From Paraflavitalea devenefica (lineage in GTDB: Bacteria > Bacteroidota > Bacteroidia > Chitinophagales > Chitinophagaceae), in the NCBI RefSeq assembly GCF_011759375.1, contig NZ_JAARML010000003.1, positions 682,001 through 746,000 of the forward strand: a stretch of 64,000 nucleotides of DNA, in the 5' to 3' direction. The stretch's first letter is position 1, and each line of letters starts with the position of its first letter. A program made the translations under genes and the position numbers. This document shows, piece after piece, positions 8,338 through 17,814 of the stretch. The notes under the pieces are model-generated. The model was not told the origin of the DNA. It saw only the letters and a program-made list of their open reading frames with translations, and did not search any database.

Positions 8338-8811
8338 ATGGAACAGCGAATCAATTTTTATCAAAAAGGCCCGGGCGCCACAAAAGTATTATTTGGATTA
8401 AGCATGTACCTGGCGAAGTCATCAGTAGAACAATCTCTCTTAAGGCTCATCAATGTCAGGGTATCACAGATCAATGGCTGTGTATTCTGCCTGAATGCGG
8501 ATACGGCAGAGCTACGCGCCCATGGCGAAACCGAACAACGGTTATACCTGTTGAATGCCTGGCGCGAAGCGCCTTTTTATACCGACCGGGAGCGGGCGGC
8601 ACTGGCCTGGGCAGAAGCGGTGACCAATGTCAGGGAAGGCCATGTGCCCGATGAAGTATACGAGGAGGTAAGTCAACAATTTTCGGAGGAAGAACTTATT
8701 GACCTCACACTAGCTGTTACTACTGTCAATACCTACAACCGCATGAACATTTCTTTCCGCACACCAGTCACCGATTCCAAACCCTGGGAAAAAACAGTAG
8801 CGGTAAAATAA
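8338..8811 (+). CDS. AhpD-like / carboxymuconolactone decarboxylase family protein
   Basis: This 157-aa single-domain protein starts MEQRINFYQKG. It contains the family's redox motif C-x-x-C as CVFCLNADTAELR, with the conserved downstream histidine missing at the usual H-x-x-x-A spacing (ADTAELRAHGE is the nearest). The helix with RERAALAWAEAVT and the final LTLAVTTVNTYNRMNI are typical of the alkylhydroperoxidase D-like subgroup. The likely role is peroxide or electrophile stress protection through the vicinal cysteines. It is transcribed alone and converges on the histidine kinase gene with a 14-bp gap. Confidence 0.88.
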   Translation: MEQRINFYQKGPGATKVLFGLSMYLAKSSVEQSLLRLINVRVSQINGCVFCLNADTAELRAHGETEQRLYLLNAWREAPFYTDRERAALAWAEAVTNVREGHVPDEVYEEVSQQFSEEELIDLTLAVTTVNTYNRMNISFRTPVTDSKPWEKTVAVK

Positions 8812-8825
8812 CCGGATGGCATAAA

Positions 8826-10034
8826 TCAAAAGGAAGGCAAGGTAAAAAAGAAGGAGGCTCCTTCGCCTGGTTTTCCTTCGGCCCATATTTGTCCGCCATG
8901 GCGGTGAACGATACGCTGCACGGTAGCCAGGCCGATACCGTTACCGTTAAATTCCTCAGCGGTATGCAGGCGCTGGAACACAGCAAACAATTTGTCGTAA
9001 TACTGCATGTTAAAGCCTGCGCCATTGTCTTTTACGTGGTATACGTTTCCTTTGCCATTATTGTGGTTACCGATCTCGATAACAGCTTTTTCTTTATGGC
9101 CGGTATATTTTACGGCATTGGTGATCAGGTTTTCCCATACCTGTTTGATGAGTGATGGATCGCCCTTGGCGTCCGGCATCTCTCCGATATGGAATTCAAT
9201 GTTGCGCTCTTTTTCAGGTATTTTCAATGTGTCGACAATGTCTGTAACCATTGTCTTCATGGGGATGGTGGTTTTGGCCAGCTCTTTCTTGTCGGTCTTA
9301 AAAAACGTGAGCAGGTGATCAATCAGCAGGCCCATATCGGTAGCGCCTTTGATGATCTTATTGGTTATTCTCCGCCCTTCGTCGCTAAGATTGCCAACGT
9401 GATCTTCCTGCAGGATCTCCGTATAGCTCCTGATGGCCCTGAGTGGTGCGCGCAGGTCATGGGAAACGGAATAGGAGAAGGCTTCCAGTTCTTTATTGAT
9501 GGCTTCCAGTTGTAAGGTGCGCTCCTTCACCCGCTGTTCCAGTTCTGCATACACGTTTACATTTTCCATGGTAACAGCGGTAATATCGGCCAGGGATTGC
9601 AGGAGCCATACTTCGTCTTCTGTTGGTTGCCGCTGCACGGCCCAATAGTTGCCAATAGCACCGATAGGGTCAATGGTCCTGATGGGGACCATAGCCAGGC
9701 TTTTTACAAAGGTGGGGCGGTAGGCATCGGCGGGAATGCGGCTGTCGGCATAGATATCTTCGATCACGGCCGGCTGGCGATTGAGCATGGCCCATCCGCT
9801 GATGCAGATATCCATGGGAAAACGGCTTCCTTTCCAAAGGGGGCTGATGGCATCCTCCTCGGCATAATAGCAGAGATCGCCATCCCTCAGTACAAAAGTA
9901 GCTCCGTCAGCGCCGGTCAGTTTCCGGGCGGCTGTCCGCACGATCTTCATGACAGTATCAAGATCGCGGGCGAGCGATAGTTCCTGTACGGTAGTAACGA
10001 GCAGTTTTACACTTTCGGGAGAAGGACTTTTCAT
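8826..10034 (-). CDS. GAF-domain sensor histidine kinase (soluble)
   Basis: The protein has 402 aa. A GAF domain spans about 15-165 and is followed by a short coiled coil (LEQRVKERTLQLEAINKEL). The HisKA domain has the phospho-accepting H192 in FSYSVSHDLRAPLRAI. The HATPase_c domain shows the N box NLITNAVKYTG, the G1 box VKDNGAGFN and the G2 box GNGIGLATVQRIV. There are no membrane segments, so it senses a cytoplasmic signal, possibly a small ligand or redox state. It resembles the phytochrome-type bacterial kinase output. No response regulator is next to it. It follows yjbQ by 23 bp and could share the transcript that begins at the eCIS operon. A role in eCIS control is only a positional guess. 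Confidence 0.9.
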   Translation of the reverse strand: MKSPSPESVKLLVTTVQELSLARDLDTVMKIVRTAARKLTGADGATFVLRDGDLCYYAEEDAISPLWKGSRFPMDICISGWAMLNRQPAVIEDIYADSRIPADAYRPTFVKSLAMVPIRTIDPIGAIGNYWAVQRQPTEDEVWLLQSLADITAVTMENVNVYAELEQRVKERTLQLEAINKELEAFSYSVSHDLRAPLRAIRSYTEILQEDHVGNLSDEGRRITNKIIKGATDMGLLIDHLLTFFKTDKKELAKTTIPMKTMVTDIVDTLKIPEKERNIEFHIGEMPDAKGDPSLIKQVWENLITNAVKYTGHKEKAVIEIGNHNNGKGNVYHVKDNGAGFNMQYYDKLFAVFQRLHTAEEFNGNGIGLATVQRIVHRHGGQIWAEGKPGEGASFFFTLPSF

Positions 10035-10057
10035 AGTAGTATAAAATTTTACGCGTG

Positions 10058-10480
10058 TTATTCGCCCCAGGCGGTGATCACCAGTCTTCTGTTGCCGCCA
10101 TGATTGCGGTGCTCACACAAATAAATGCCCTGCCAGGTGCCTAAGGCAAGTTCCCCACTATGAATGGGTATCAACACCGAACTGCCCAGTAAAGCGGCTT
10201 TTAAATGAGCAGGCATATCATCCGGACCTTCATCGTTATGCACATAATCCGGGTCATTTTCCGGTACGGCCTTATTGAACCAGGTCTCAAAATCTTTCCG
10301 CACCGTAGGGTCGGCATTTTCATTGATCGTCAGCGAGGCGGAGGTATGCTGAATAAATACCTGGCACATGCCTGTTTTCAGTTGTGCTATCTGCGGTAAC
10401 GCCCTCTCCACCTCATTCGTAATCAAATGAAATCCTCTCGGTCTTTCCCGTAAGGCTACTATTTGCTGGAATAATTTCAT
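10058..10480 (-). CDS. yjbQ: YjbQ/UPF0047 family protein
   Basis: This 140-aa protein is the usual length for the family. It contains the signature FIQHTSASLTINENADPTVR, the DYVHNDEGPDDMPAHLKAAL segment with conserved His and Asp residues, and GTWQGIYLCEHR near the C-terminus. YjbQ-family proteins have weak secondary thiamine-phosphate synthase activity in vitro; their physiological role is unclear. The start lies 30 bp after the eCIS ATPase stop and 23 bp before the histidine kinase start, all on the same strand. That allows read-through transcription from the eCIS operon. It is a widespread housekeeping protein, so this is probably only adjacency. Confidence 0.93.
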   Translation of the reverse strand: MKLFQQIVALRERPRGFHLITNEVERALPQIAQLKTGMCQVFIQHTSASLTINENADPTVRKDFETWFNKAVPENDPDYVHNDEGPDDMPAHLKAALLGSSVLIPIHSGELALGTWQGIYLCEHRNHGGNRRLVITAWGE

Positions 10481-10510
10481 GCTGTAAAGTACGGTATAAC
10501 GCCGGAAACG

Positions 10511-11752
10511 TTACAAACTCGTCAACCTGTTTTCCTTGCGGAGCTCCCGGATGATGCCTTCTTTGATCAGGGGGAATGCAATGGGCGTTTTCTGGTAGTT
10601 GGCTTTTAAGAGGGCATAGTGTACAATGTTTGTAATGCCGCCGCCGCTTAACTCTGTTTTCGTGATCTCGTCCCATTCAGTGCTGTTGATATGGACGGCA
10701 TGGCCGGGCAGTTCGGAGAACAGCTTTTCCCAGATGGCGCGGCGCTGTTGCCGGTCGGGCATAGGGAACTCGGCAATGATGTGGAACCGGCGTAAAAAGG
10801 CGGTATCTATATTTTCTTTGAGGTTGGTAGAGATGATGATAATGCCGGGATAATCTTCTATCCGCTGTAATAGATAAGCCACTTCCTGGTTGGCATAACG
10901 GTCATTGGAAGAGTTGACGGAAGTCCTTTTGCCAAACAAGGCGTCCCCTTCATCAAAAAACAGTATCCAATGCTTATGCTCGGCGGCTTCAAAGATCTTT
11001 GACAGGTTCTTCTCCGTTTCACCAATGTATTTGGATACGATCTGCGAGAGGTCAATCCGGTAAATGGGCTTGCCCAGTTCCCGGGCGATGATTGCCGCTG
11101 TTTGTGTTTTACCCGTGCCACTCTTCCCAAAGAAAATCACCTTCAGTCCCTGCTTAATGCGTTTGGTAAAGGCCACACTACCATTGGCATGCTCATTAAA
11201 ATATTCCCAGTGCTTTATTTCTTCAATACTCCGGGTGACGGGCTCTGTCAGCACCAGGTCATCCAATGATAACTGCGATTCAATAAAGCCGCCCAGCATC
11301 AGGTTGCTGAACCGTTGTTCATATACCAGTGCATAATCCTGGGCATGCTTCCTGAAGTAGGAGCTGAATACCAGCCGGCCCGATAAAAAGGGTTCGCCCG
11401 GCAGGGCTGCTTCAATATTGAGCAGGGCGGAGGGGGCCGATAAGTATTGCGGGATGCTTTGAATAAAGTGGATCCGTTTATCGGTATCATTGCCGCAACA
11501 AAAGTACATCCAGGTTTCACCGGTAGGCATAATGCCCCGGTGCTGGGTGCCGCGTACACCACCCACCAATGGAAAATCACCCTCGGCGCCGAATTCCTGT
11601 TTGATAATCGTATCTAACAGATCAGATTGTACAATAGGGATCAGGCAGAGGGTAATGCCGATGGCCTCAAATTCATTGGCTTCGGTAAACAGGCCCGGGA
11701 AGCGGGCCAGCATCTTTTGTTGAAAAGCTTCAAATATAGACTGCTCACTCAT
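10511..11752 (-). CDS. eCIS AAA+ ATPase (Afp15/Pvc15-like)
   Basis: The protein has 413 aa. Residues 1-195 form a family-specific N-terminal region with no known motif. The AAA+ module follows, with Walker A GKSGTGKT (209-216), Walker B ILFFDEGDALFGKR (263-276), sensor 1 IIIISTN and the arginine-finger region FLRRFHII. It is the last gene of the eCIS operon, 5 bp after the effector gene, as is typical of eCIS loci. In Afp/PVC systems this ATPase is needed for particle assembly and for loading cargo into the tube, probably by unfolding or remodelling the effector. It is cytoplasmic and hexameric by family knowledge. Adjacency to the effector supports a loading role here. Confidence 0.92.
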   Translation of the reverse strand: MSEQSIFEAFQQKMLARFPGLFTEANEFEAIGITLCLIPIVQSDLLDTIIKQEFGAEGDFPLVGGVRGTQHRGIMPTGETWMYFCCGNDTDKRIHFIQSIPQYLSAPSALLNIEAALPGEPFLSGRLVFSSYFRKHAQDYALVYEQRFSNLMLGGFIESQLSLDDLVLTEPVTRSIEEIKHWEYFNEHANGSVAFTKRIKQGLKVIFFGKSGTGKTQTAAIIARELGKPIYRIDLSQIVSKYIGETEKNLSKIFEAAEHKHWILFFDEGDALFGKRTSVNSSNDRYANQEVAYLLQRIEDYPGIIIISTNLKENIDTAFLRRFHIIAEFPMPDRQQRRAIWEKLFSELPGHAVHINSTEWDEITKTELSGGGITNIVHYALLKANYQKTPIAFPLIKEGIIRELRKENRLTSL

Positions 11753-11757
11753 ATTGG

Positions 11758-14700
11758 TTAAAAGAATTCATTATGCTTAATAGAAATATCACCAGTCAAT
11801 GATATGCCTGCCGTACCCCATTTTTGCCGGTTATTGACATCATTGGGCGTTGGATTGGAAATGCCGGAAAAATTCAGTTGATTCATTTTATAAGATACAT
11901 TGGTTGGTAACTGTGTACTTGGCGGCAACTTATTTTTCAGTAAAGATTGACCGTTATCCTGGGTATCATTAGGAGCACCATACGTTACCGTTACGATCAA
12001 TTCAATTACATTATTGGAATGTACCAGCCTTTTGCCTTCCTTTTCAAATCCGGTCAGCATCTGCGCATTGGCCTTTTTGGGAATAGGGGCCAGGTTCTTA
12101 GTGTGATCACCGGTGCCAAATAACTCATGATTGATCAAATGCCCGCGTACAAGTTTATGGTCGCCTTTCTTCGCACGCACAATAGCTGCGATGCTTTTTG
12201 AAAGCGGGGAATTGGCGCTTTCGGTAGGCTGACTTCCAACCTCATCCGAATCCAGTGATATAAATGTTGCCTCGGCTTTTATGCCGTCGGGTATACCTGG
12301 CTGATAAGTGATCTTGGTCTTGGGAATAATATTCTTATTGCCTTTTAATGGCAGCGTGCGTAAAATAGAAGCTATCTTCTGCAAATGATCTTTTAATACT
12401 GCTCCATCTTTTGGGCTAAACCCTTCATCGGCGCCGGTGTATTTTCCGCCGCTTTCTTTTACGGTTTTACCTATCAGGGTTACGATCGCTCCGTGCAGGG
12501 TAAAGGCGTTATCTACCGAATCGCCATGTTTTTTCCTTTCCTCTGCAGTTGGTAGTGCTTTAATCTCACCACGCACTTCTGTCAGATAATTGCCGAGGGT
12601 CTTACTCACACTCTCTCTGTATAACTCCGTGCCTTTAAATTTCAGAGTGTGCGTTTCACCGCTTTCATCAGTATATTTATTAAACAGGCCGCCCAGGAAA
12701 CCTTTTATTTTACCCAATACATCTTTCGCTTTCTCTTTGATCTTCTCCTTCTTATCATCTACCCATTTCTTGCCCTTCTTTATTTTGTCGTCTACTTTAT
12801 CGAGGAATTTAAAAATACCCAGCTTGGTCATCACCCCTTTCAGCTTCTCCATCATCTTCGTGATGGCTTTATTAATGGGGTCTTTGATCTTCTTCTGGAT
12901 AATATCATTGATCTTCTTGCCGATCTTACCCAGGCCCAGGATGGCTGCCAGGAAAGTGATAGCCAGTCCTAAGAACTTCGCCAGTATGTTCTCGATCATG
13001 GAACTTACTTTGGATACATTGCCGGCCAATATCTCCCCGAAGGTATCAATAATGCCGGTGATGATATTCACGATCTGGCGGGCCTTGGCAAAAAGCGTCC
13101 GCAGGAAATCGATCAGTGATTTAACGGCCGAGATAAACCCGGCGCCGGGTATCAGCATGGATACCACCTTGATCACCGCCACTTCCACGATGGTTACGAT
13201 AATAAAGGATTTGGCCTCTTCCAGCAGTTTTTCCTTCAGGTCGTTGAACTGCTCCTTGATAAACTCCCACAGTCCGGCTACGCCATCCTTTTTAATAATA
13301 GTGAACACCTGCAGTATCTTATCGCCCGCTTTTACGCCCAGGTCGGCCCCCTTTTCCAGCATCGTCACATACTTTTCACCGATTACCTTTTTCGCGATCT
13401 CTTTGATATTAGTAACGGTCAGGCCCAATATCTGCAGGATAATGCTCAGGATGCCTTTAAAGTCAAACTTATCGGGCAGCACGATCCCTGCTTCTCCCAT
13501 TTCACCGGTGATCCATTCCAGGGCGCCCTGTAACAAGTGCTTGCCAATGTTCTTTACAAAATTATTAAAGCCTTCGGTAGCCCCCTTTACCAGGTTGTCG
13601 AAGAACTTAAGTGGTGCTTTAATAATACGCTTGCCATACTCAGCGGCCCGCTCCAATGCCTTTTTCAGATCAGCCAGTAATTGGATGATCTCCTTAATAG
13701 CATCTACAATAGCATCCAGGGCTTTCTCCAGCCAGCTCTTGCGGGAGTCCATGATCTTTTTGAACTCTTCTTCCCGCGCCATCACCCCATCGGCGTATTT
13801 CTTGGCAAGACCATTCGTGAGGGCCTGTTGTTTTTCATTGACACTTTCCTGCAGGGTGGTGAATTTATCCAATACCGCCTGGGCAGCTTGCGTACCCATA
13901 TCTTGCAAGGCGGGTTCCAGCCCCTGTACAAACACCAGTACGGCTTTTTTAGCTTCCTCTATTTCTGCTGTAATGCCATTGAGGGTATTGGCTATTTTCG
14001 TGGTCAGCGGGTTTAAGGCGTTGGATAATCCCCGCGTGTACTTATCCGTTTCATCCTTGAATACTTTCCTTACCCGCTTTTTATAATTGGCATTGTCAAA
14101 CGTTTTGGAAAGGAATTCACTAACAAACTCATCATCCAGCGCCTGGTTTACACTTTCCTTGAAGTCTTCATTGGCCTTGAGCATAATGGCGTCAAACTCT
14201 TGGTTCACACTCTTGTCCAGGGCTTCCAGCTTGGTATTGACCGATGTCTCGGCATCGGTGTACATCTTTTCTATCTTGTTGGCAATCTCTTTGCGTTTTT
14301 CTTCTTCAGTGTTTTTGGTAGCGCCTTTTACCGTATTTACATTGCCAAATTCACCTTCCCGCACATCATGTATCTTGTCTACCCGCGAATTGATCAGGGC
14401 ACGGGCATTCTTTTTATCCTTTTCCAGTTTTGCGTTTTCAATAGCGCGGTAATCTTCTTTGAGGTTGGCGGCCTGGGACTGGCTGCCTTTTTTTTCATCC
14501 AGGGCAGTGGTAAACTTCTCTTCATTCGATTCTTCGAGCTGTTGTTCATCCACGTCGTTCTCTGCCATCTTTTTGTCGATCTTGTCCGAGTCTTCTTCGA
14601 GGGTAATCCTTTCATCGGCAACAGGTTTGGCGACCGACTTATCCGTATCTGGTATCTTTTTATCCGGTCCTGCATCTTCTACAATGACTTCGGTTGATTC

Positions 14701-16551
14701 GCGGGCCGGTGCACTGCTTTTATCAGGTGGTGTTTTATGGGCCTCAGTAATAGAGCCTACTGATTCCTGTTTCTTTTGATCGATGTTGTCTCTGCTTTCT
14801 TTTTTTATCTTCTTTACGTCTCCATCGCCTACGGAGGGCGGGTCGTCAGGTGTGGCATTGTCGCCCTTTTCTTTCAGGATGCGCTCTACTTCATCGAGGA
14901 TGCTTTTCTTCAGCTCCTCTGCATTGAATTTGGCAGGGGCGGGCAGTGCCTGTACTTTAAGTGCCTGGGCCTGGCTTAGTTGTTCATTCTCCGGCGATAG
15001 GGCGCTAGATCGTGCTTCGGCGGCTTTTTGTTCGGCAGGGTCGTGCGTCTTCTCTTTTTCGGCATTCCTTTCGAGCGAACCCTGCAACTCACCGTAGGCT
15101 ACATCCTGCGCCATGATCTCTTTGGGGTTCAGGGGGCTTTCTTCTACCGGCTCTTCTCCTTCTTTCTTTTCTTCGCCCTCCGCCTTGGGTATATCCAGCG
15201 TAAGCGGTTTGAGCGAAGTGTCGTATTGATTGACCGAAGTATCGGCAGGGGCTATACCAGTGGAAGCAGACGAGGCGGCAGGAGTTTCTCCCAGGTTCTC
15301 TTTTAACCGTTCATCCAGCTTAAAATCCTTCTCATCTGTCAGCTCAACGCCTTTGAAGAAAGGATTTATATAAAAATCCCAGTAACCATAGGGGTCTGTT
15401 TTTACCTGTATCTGTCCACCCGTGTGGTTGCTGCCGGCTGTATTACCATTGATGGTTACCACCTTTACACTGGCCAGTTCTTTGTCATCCGTTACCTTAT
15501 CCGGTATCGTTCTTACCACCAGCGCATGGTGGTTATAGCCGTTCTTGATCACAATATCACCGGGGCGGGGCAGGTAGTAACCTTTCTTGTAGGCGTTAGC
15601 AGCGGTGAAATTGGGCTTGCCCACTTCCCAGGGCGGTGGATGAATACCGCTTTTGTGCAAGGCCCAGAATGCGAAAATACCGCACCAACTGGGCAACAGG
15701 TCCACCTCACGTTCTACCTTCGTTACATGCTCTCCTTTTTCATTCACCTTCACCTTCGTTGCTGCTCCTTTCACTACAAACTTGATCACATCTTCCCAGA
15801 ATAACCCCGGCTTCAGTTCCGACTTGTTTTTTACGATCCTGTCGTCGCCAAATGTTGTGCGGAAGTACTCTACCAGGAACTGCCAGCCCACACGCGTTTT
15901 ATCATCATTCAGTGCATTGGAGTTCACCTTTCCTTGTTCACCCACGGCAATCTTGGCGGCCCGTTCCAAAGCCATTTGCTGGTAAGGCGTGCGGTCATTC
16001 ATTTCGGTGAGCGGTTTCAGTTGCACTTCAATATTGTCATATTGCTCGCCGGGCTCTATGGTATGGAAAAGCTCATGGGCCAGCAGCGACAATCCTTCCG
16101 GCGTGCCTGGCTGGAATACATCAGTATTAAAGAAGATCTGATCACCGCTGGTAAGGGCGGCGGCATTGTGCTCTTTGGCAATCTTTGTGCTGAGGGGATC
16201 GGCATAGAGCCGTACCTCTGTGAAATCCTCTCCCAGGTGTAATTTAAAGGCGGCTATGAGTGTAGCAGGTACCGGAAAACTGTCCAGCCCGTTTACCTCC
16301 CGGGCCTTATTGGCTTTCTTTGGTTTGGGCGGGCGCTTCAGAGCGGTGCTGGCTTGCTGGTAGGCCTGAACGATAGCGGGCGTGCTGACTGCCCGCTGTG
16401 CAAAATCGCCTGCTTTGCTTTCTTCCTTATTGACGCGTTTGGCAGCGTTGGCAGGAGTGCCATTGCTCTTAATAAATGTATCTTTTTTGCCCCGCTGCAG
16501 GAAGGGCTTCTTTGCTTTGGTAGTAGCTGGTATGGTAGCGGCTGTTTTCAT
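11758..16551 (-). CDS. giant eCIS effector: DUF4157, papain-like/CHAP-type and C-terminal His-Me nuclease-like domains
   Basis: The protein has 1597 aa. The N-terminus is basic and disordered (1-90), as expected for a tube-loading signal. The DUF4157 eCIS core (about 92-170) contains the zinc-peptidase-like motif AHELFH (158-163). A second domain (about 225-400) has SWCGIFAFWAL with Cys290, HH341-342 and TINGN (Asn370), matching a CHAP/NlpC-type Cys-His-Asn triad. Long charged and helical regions run from about 400 to 1050. Hydrophobic helices follow (FLGLAITFLAAILGLGKIGK near 1195) of the kind common in DUF4157 toxins. The C-terminus carries RGHLINHELFG (from 1469), then GDHTKNLAPIPKKANAQM, matching His-Me-finger DNA/RNA nucleases. 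It lies between the tape-measure and ATPase genes. No immunity gene is visible, as expected if targets are other organisms. Confidence 0.85.
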   Translation of the reverse strand: MKTAATIPATTKAKKPFLQRGKKDTFIKSNGTPANAAKRVNKEESKAGDFAQRAVSTPAIVQAYQQASTALKRPPKPKKANKAREVNGLDSFPVPATLIAAFKLHLGEDFTEVRLYADPLSTKIAKEHNAAALTSGDQIFFNTDVFQPGTPEGLSLLAHELFHTIEPGEQYDNIEVQLKPLTEMNDRTPYQQMALERAAKIAVGEQGKVNSNALNDDKTRVGWQFLVEYFRTTFGDDRIVKNKSELKPGLFWEDVIKFVVKGAATKVKVNEKGEHVTKVEREVDLLPSWCGIFAFWALHKSGIHPPPWEVGKPNFTAANAYKKGYYLPRPGDIVIKNGYNHHALVVRTIPDKVTDDKELASVKVVTINGNTAGSNHTGGQIQVKTDPYGYWDFYINPFFKGVELTDEKDFKLDERLKENLGETPAASSASTGIAPADTSVNQYDTSLKPLTLDIPKAEGEEKKEGEEPVEESPLNPKEIMAQDVAYGELQGSLERNAEKEKTHDPAEQKAAEARSSALSPENEQLSQAQALKVQALPAPAKFNAEELKKSILDEVERILKEKGDNATPDDPPSVGDGDVKKIKKESRDNIDQKKQESVGSITEAHKTPPDKSSAPARESTEVIVEDAGPDKKIPDTDKSVAKPVADERITLEEDSDKIDKKMAENDVDEQQLEESNEEKFTTALDEKKGSQSQAANLKEDYRAIENAKLEKDKKNARALINSRVDKIHDVREGEFGNVNTVKGATKNTEEEKRKEIANKIEKMYTDAETSVNTKLEALDKSVNQEFDAIMLKANEDFKESVNQALDDEFVSEFLSKTFDNANYKKRVRKVFKDETDKYTRGLSNALNPLTTKIANTLNGITAEIEEAKKAVLVFVQGLEPALQDMGTQAAQAVLDKFTTLQESVNEKQQALTNGLAKKYADGVMAREEEFKKIMDSRKSWLEKALDAIVDAIKEIIQLLADLKKALERAAEYGKRIIKAPLKFFDNLVKGATEGFNNFVKNIGKHLLQGALEWITGEMGEAGIVLPDKFDFKGILSIILQILGLTVTNIKEIAKKVIGEKYVTMLEKGADLGVKAGDKILQVFTIIKKDGVAGLWEFIKEQFNDLKEKLLEEAKSFIIVTIVEVAVIKVVSMLIPGAGFISAVKSLIDFLRTLFAKARQIVNIITGIIDTFGEILAGNVSKVSSMIENILAKFLGLAITFLAAILGLGKIGKKINDIIQKKIKDPINKAITKMMEKLKGVMTKLGIFKFLDKVDDKIKKGKKWVDDKKEKIKEKAKDVLGKIKGFLGGLFNKYTDESGETHTLKFKGTELYRESVSKTLGNYLTEVRGEIKALPTAEERKKHGDSVDNAFTLHGAIVTLIGKTVKESGGKYTGADEGFSPKDGAVLKDHLQKIASILRTLPLKGNKNIIPKTKITYQPGIPDGIKAEATFISLDSDEVGSQPTESANSPLSKSIAAIVRAKKGDHKLVRGHLINHELFGTGDHTKNLAPIPKKANAQMLTGFEKEGKRLVHSNNVIELIVTVTYGAPNDTQDNGQSLLKNKLPPSTQLPTNVSYKMNQLNFSGISNPTPNDVNNRQKWGTAGISLTGDISIKHNEFF

Positions 16552-16554
16552 GGG

Positions 16555-17814
16555 TCAATACCATTCCGTGATAAGGTGGTAAGGCATCCAGGGAAGCCGG
16601 TAATTCCTGAAGCCCCAGGGAATGCTGTTGAGTAAAATATCCACGCCCGATTCTTCTACCTGCAAGGTATAAGTGTCTCCTTTTTTGATCAGTTTGCCCT
16701 GCCGCTGCAGGAAGGTTTCGCGGAAGCCTTCTACCGAAGTATGCTGCAATACCTTCCAGTGGTCAATCACCGCCTGCAATAGTTCATTACCTTCTGTTTG
16801 TAAGGAAGCGGGCAGTTCCTCTTCCCATTCAATATAGGTAGATAGTTCCACGCCGCACAATAGTTTGGGAAGCACCAGGGCTGCTTCGTCGCCGGTAGAG
16901 GCGCCGGTTGCCAGGAAGTACAAAGCCTGTACCGCTCTTATCTGTGCGGCCTCCTCCACAAAGGCATCATCTTTTATGAGCTGGCCATTCTCAAAGAAGC
17001 GTTTAATATAGGGGAATAACAATACCAGTCCGGCGCAGGGGCACTCAATGAAAATATCCGTTACAGGACCTTCTTTGCGGTCGGGTATTGTTTGTTCCGG
17101 CTTATCCTTATGGGGCGGCAAAGCGTCGGCGGGCGTGCTGCTTTCCGGGCGCAATAATGTTTCCAGCAGTCTGGCTTTCTCTTTGGCAGGCAGGGCCTGG
17201 TTGGTTACGGCTATCTTTGACAGCAAGGTGTAAGTGGCAGCCGGGGTTGTTTTTAATTGTTGTAATATAATCCCATAAGCCTGTACAGCATCGGCGGCAG
17301 GCAGATCCAATAAGACTTCTATAAAAAGGGTGGCCAGTGCTGCGGTATGCTGGTTAAATAATCTTTGCCATACAGGCAGTGAAATCTCCTTGTTGATAAC
17401 CCGTAATAGTATGGCCGGTAATTGTGCTGCATGTGATAACAGGTAGGCCTCAATAGCCTTTCTGTCGGTAAGGAGGGCGGCTTTTTCAAAACAGCCATGC
17501 TGTAAATAGAATAACCATTGCTGTACGAGCAGTGCCAGCGTATCGGGAGCTGGTTGCTCCTTTTGGATGGCGGCTGCTATTGTTGACTGCCATTCCGCAT
17601 CGGTCAGGTTCCAGGGAAAGTCCGCAATCTCGATCATCACTTTTTCGATGTACAGGATATCATCTCCGGGGTGTAATTGTTCCAGGTGGTTATTGAGTAA
17701 ATCCGGCAAACTATGCTTTGCCCAATGTTTGGCAGTGGCCTGGTGCCTGCCTGCCTCCGTATAATCGGTGGCAGGCAGTACCAGGCTTACTGTATGTACT
17801 ACGTGATCACTCAA
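16555..17814 (-). CDS. eCIS tape-measure-family protein (CIS_TMP-like)
   Basis: The protein has 419 aa. The start shows the family pattern: a beta-strand opening (MSDHVVHTVSLVL), then HPGDDILYIEKVMIEIADFP, equivalent to the usual IEKLEIDLG-like stretch. The end, VDILLNSIPWGFRNYRLPWM, is the strongly conserved terminal motif of the contractile-injection-system tape-measure family. The middle is mostly helical and poorly conserved. Its start codon overlaps the stop of the 1286-aa gene by 4 bp and its stop lies 3 bp before the effector start. If it works as a ruler at about 0.15 nm per helical residue, the sheath would not exceed roughly 60 nm. That figure is arithmetic, not measurement. Whether this family truly sets length here is inferred from homology. 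Confidence 0.75.
   Translation of the reverse strand: MSDHVVHTVSLVLPATDYTEAGRHQATAKHWAKHSLPDLLNNHLEQLHPGDDILYIEKVMIEIADFPWNLTDAEWQSTIAAAIQKEQPAPDTLALLVQQWLFYLQHGCFEKAALLTDRKAIEAYLLSHAAQLPAILLRVINKEISLPVWQRLFNQHTAALATLFIEVLLDLPAADAVQAYGIILQQLKTTPAATYTLLSKIAVTNQALPAKEKARLLETLLRPESSTPADALPPHKDKPEQTIPDRKEGPVTDIFIECPCAGLVLLFPYIKRFFENGQLIKDDAFVEEAAQIRAVQALYFLATGASTGDEAALVLPKLLCGVELSTYIEWEEELPASLQTEGNELLQAVIDHWKVLQHTSVEGFRETFLQRQGKLIKKGDTYTLQVEESGVDILLNSIPWGFRNYRLPWMPYHLITEWY

Noticed and set aside
8220..8654. 144-codon + frame starting before the AhpD-like gene
   Set aside because: It overlaps the AhpD-like gene in another frame. That gene has the CxxC motif and full family length.
10511..11752. 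ClpV-like disaggregase for the injection system
   Set aside because: There is only one AAA+ module and no N-domain or M-domain of ClpB/ClpV; the length and position match Afp15.
12590..14086. 498-codon open frame on the + strand
   Set aside because: It is antisense to the helical part of the 1597-aa effector. The Ser/Phe/Leu/Ile-rich composition is what the complement of Lys/Glu/Asp-rich helical coding gives, and no family motif is present.
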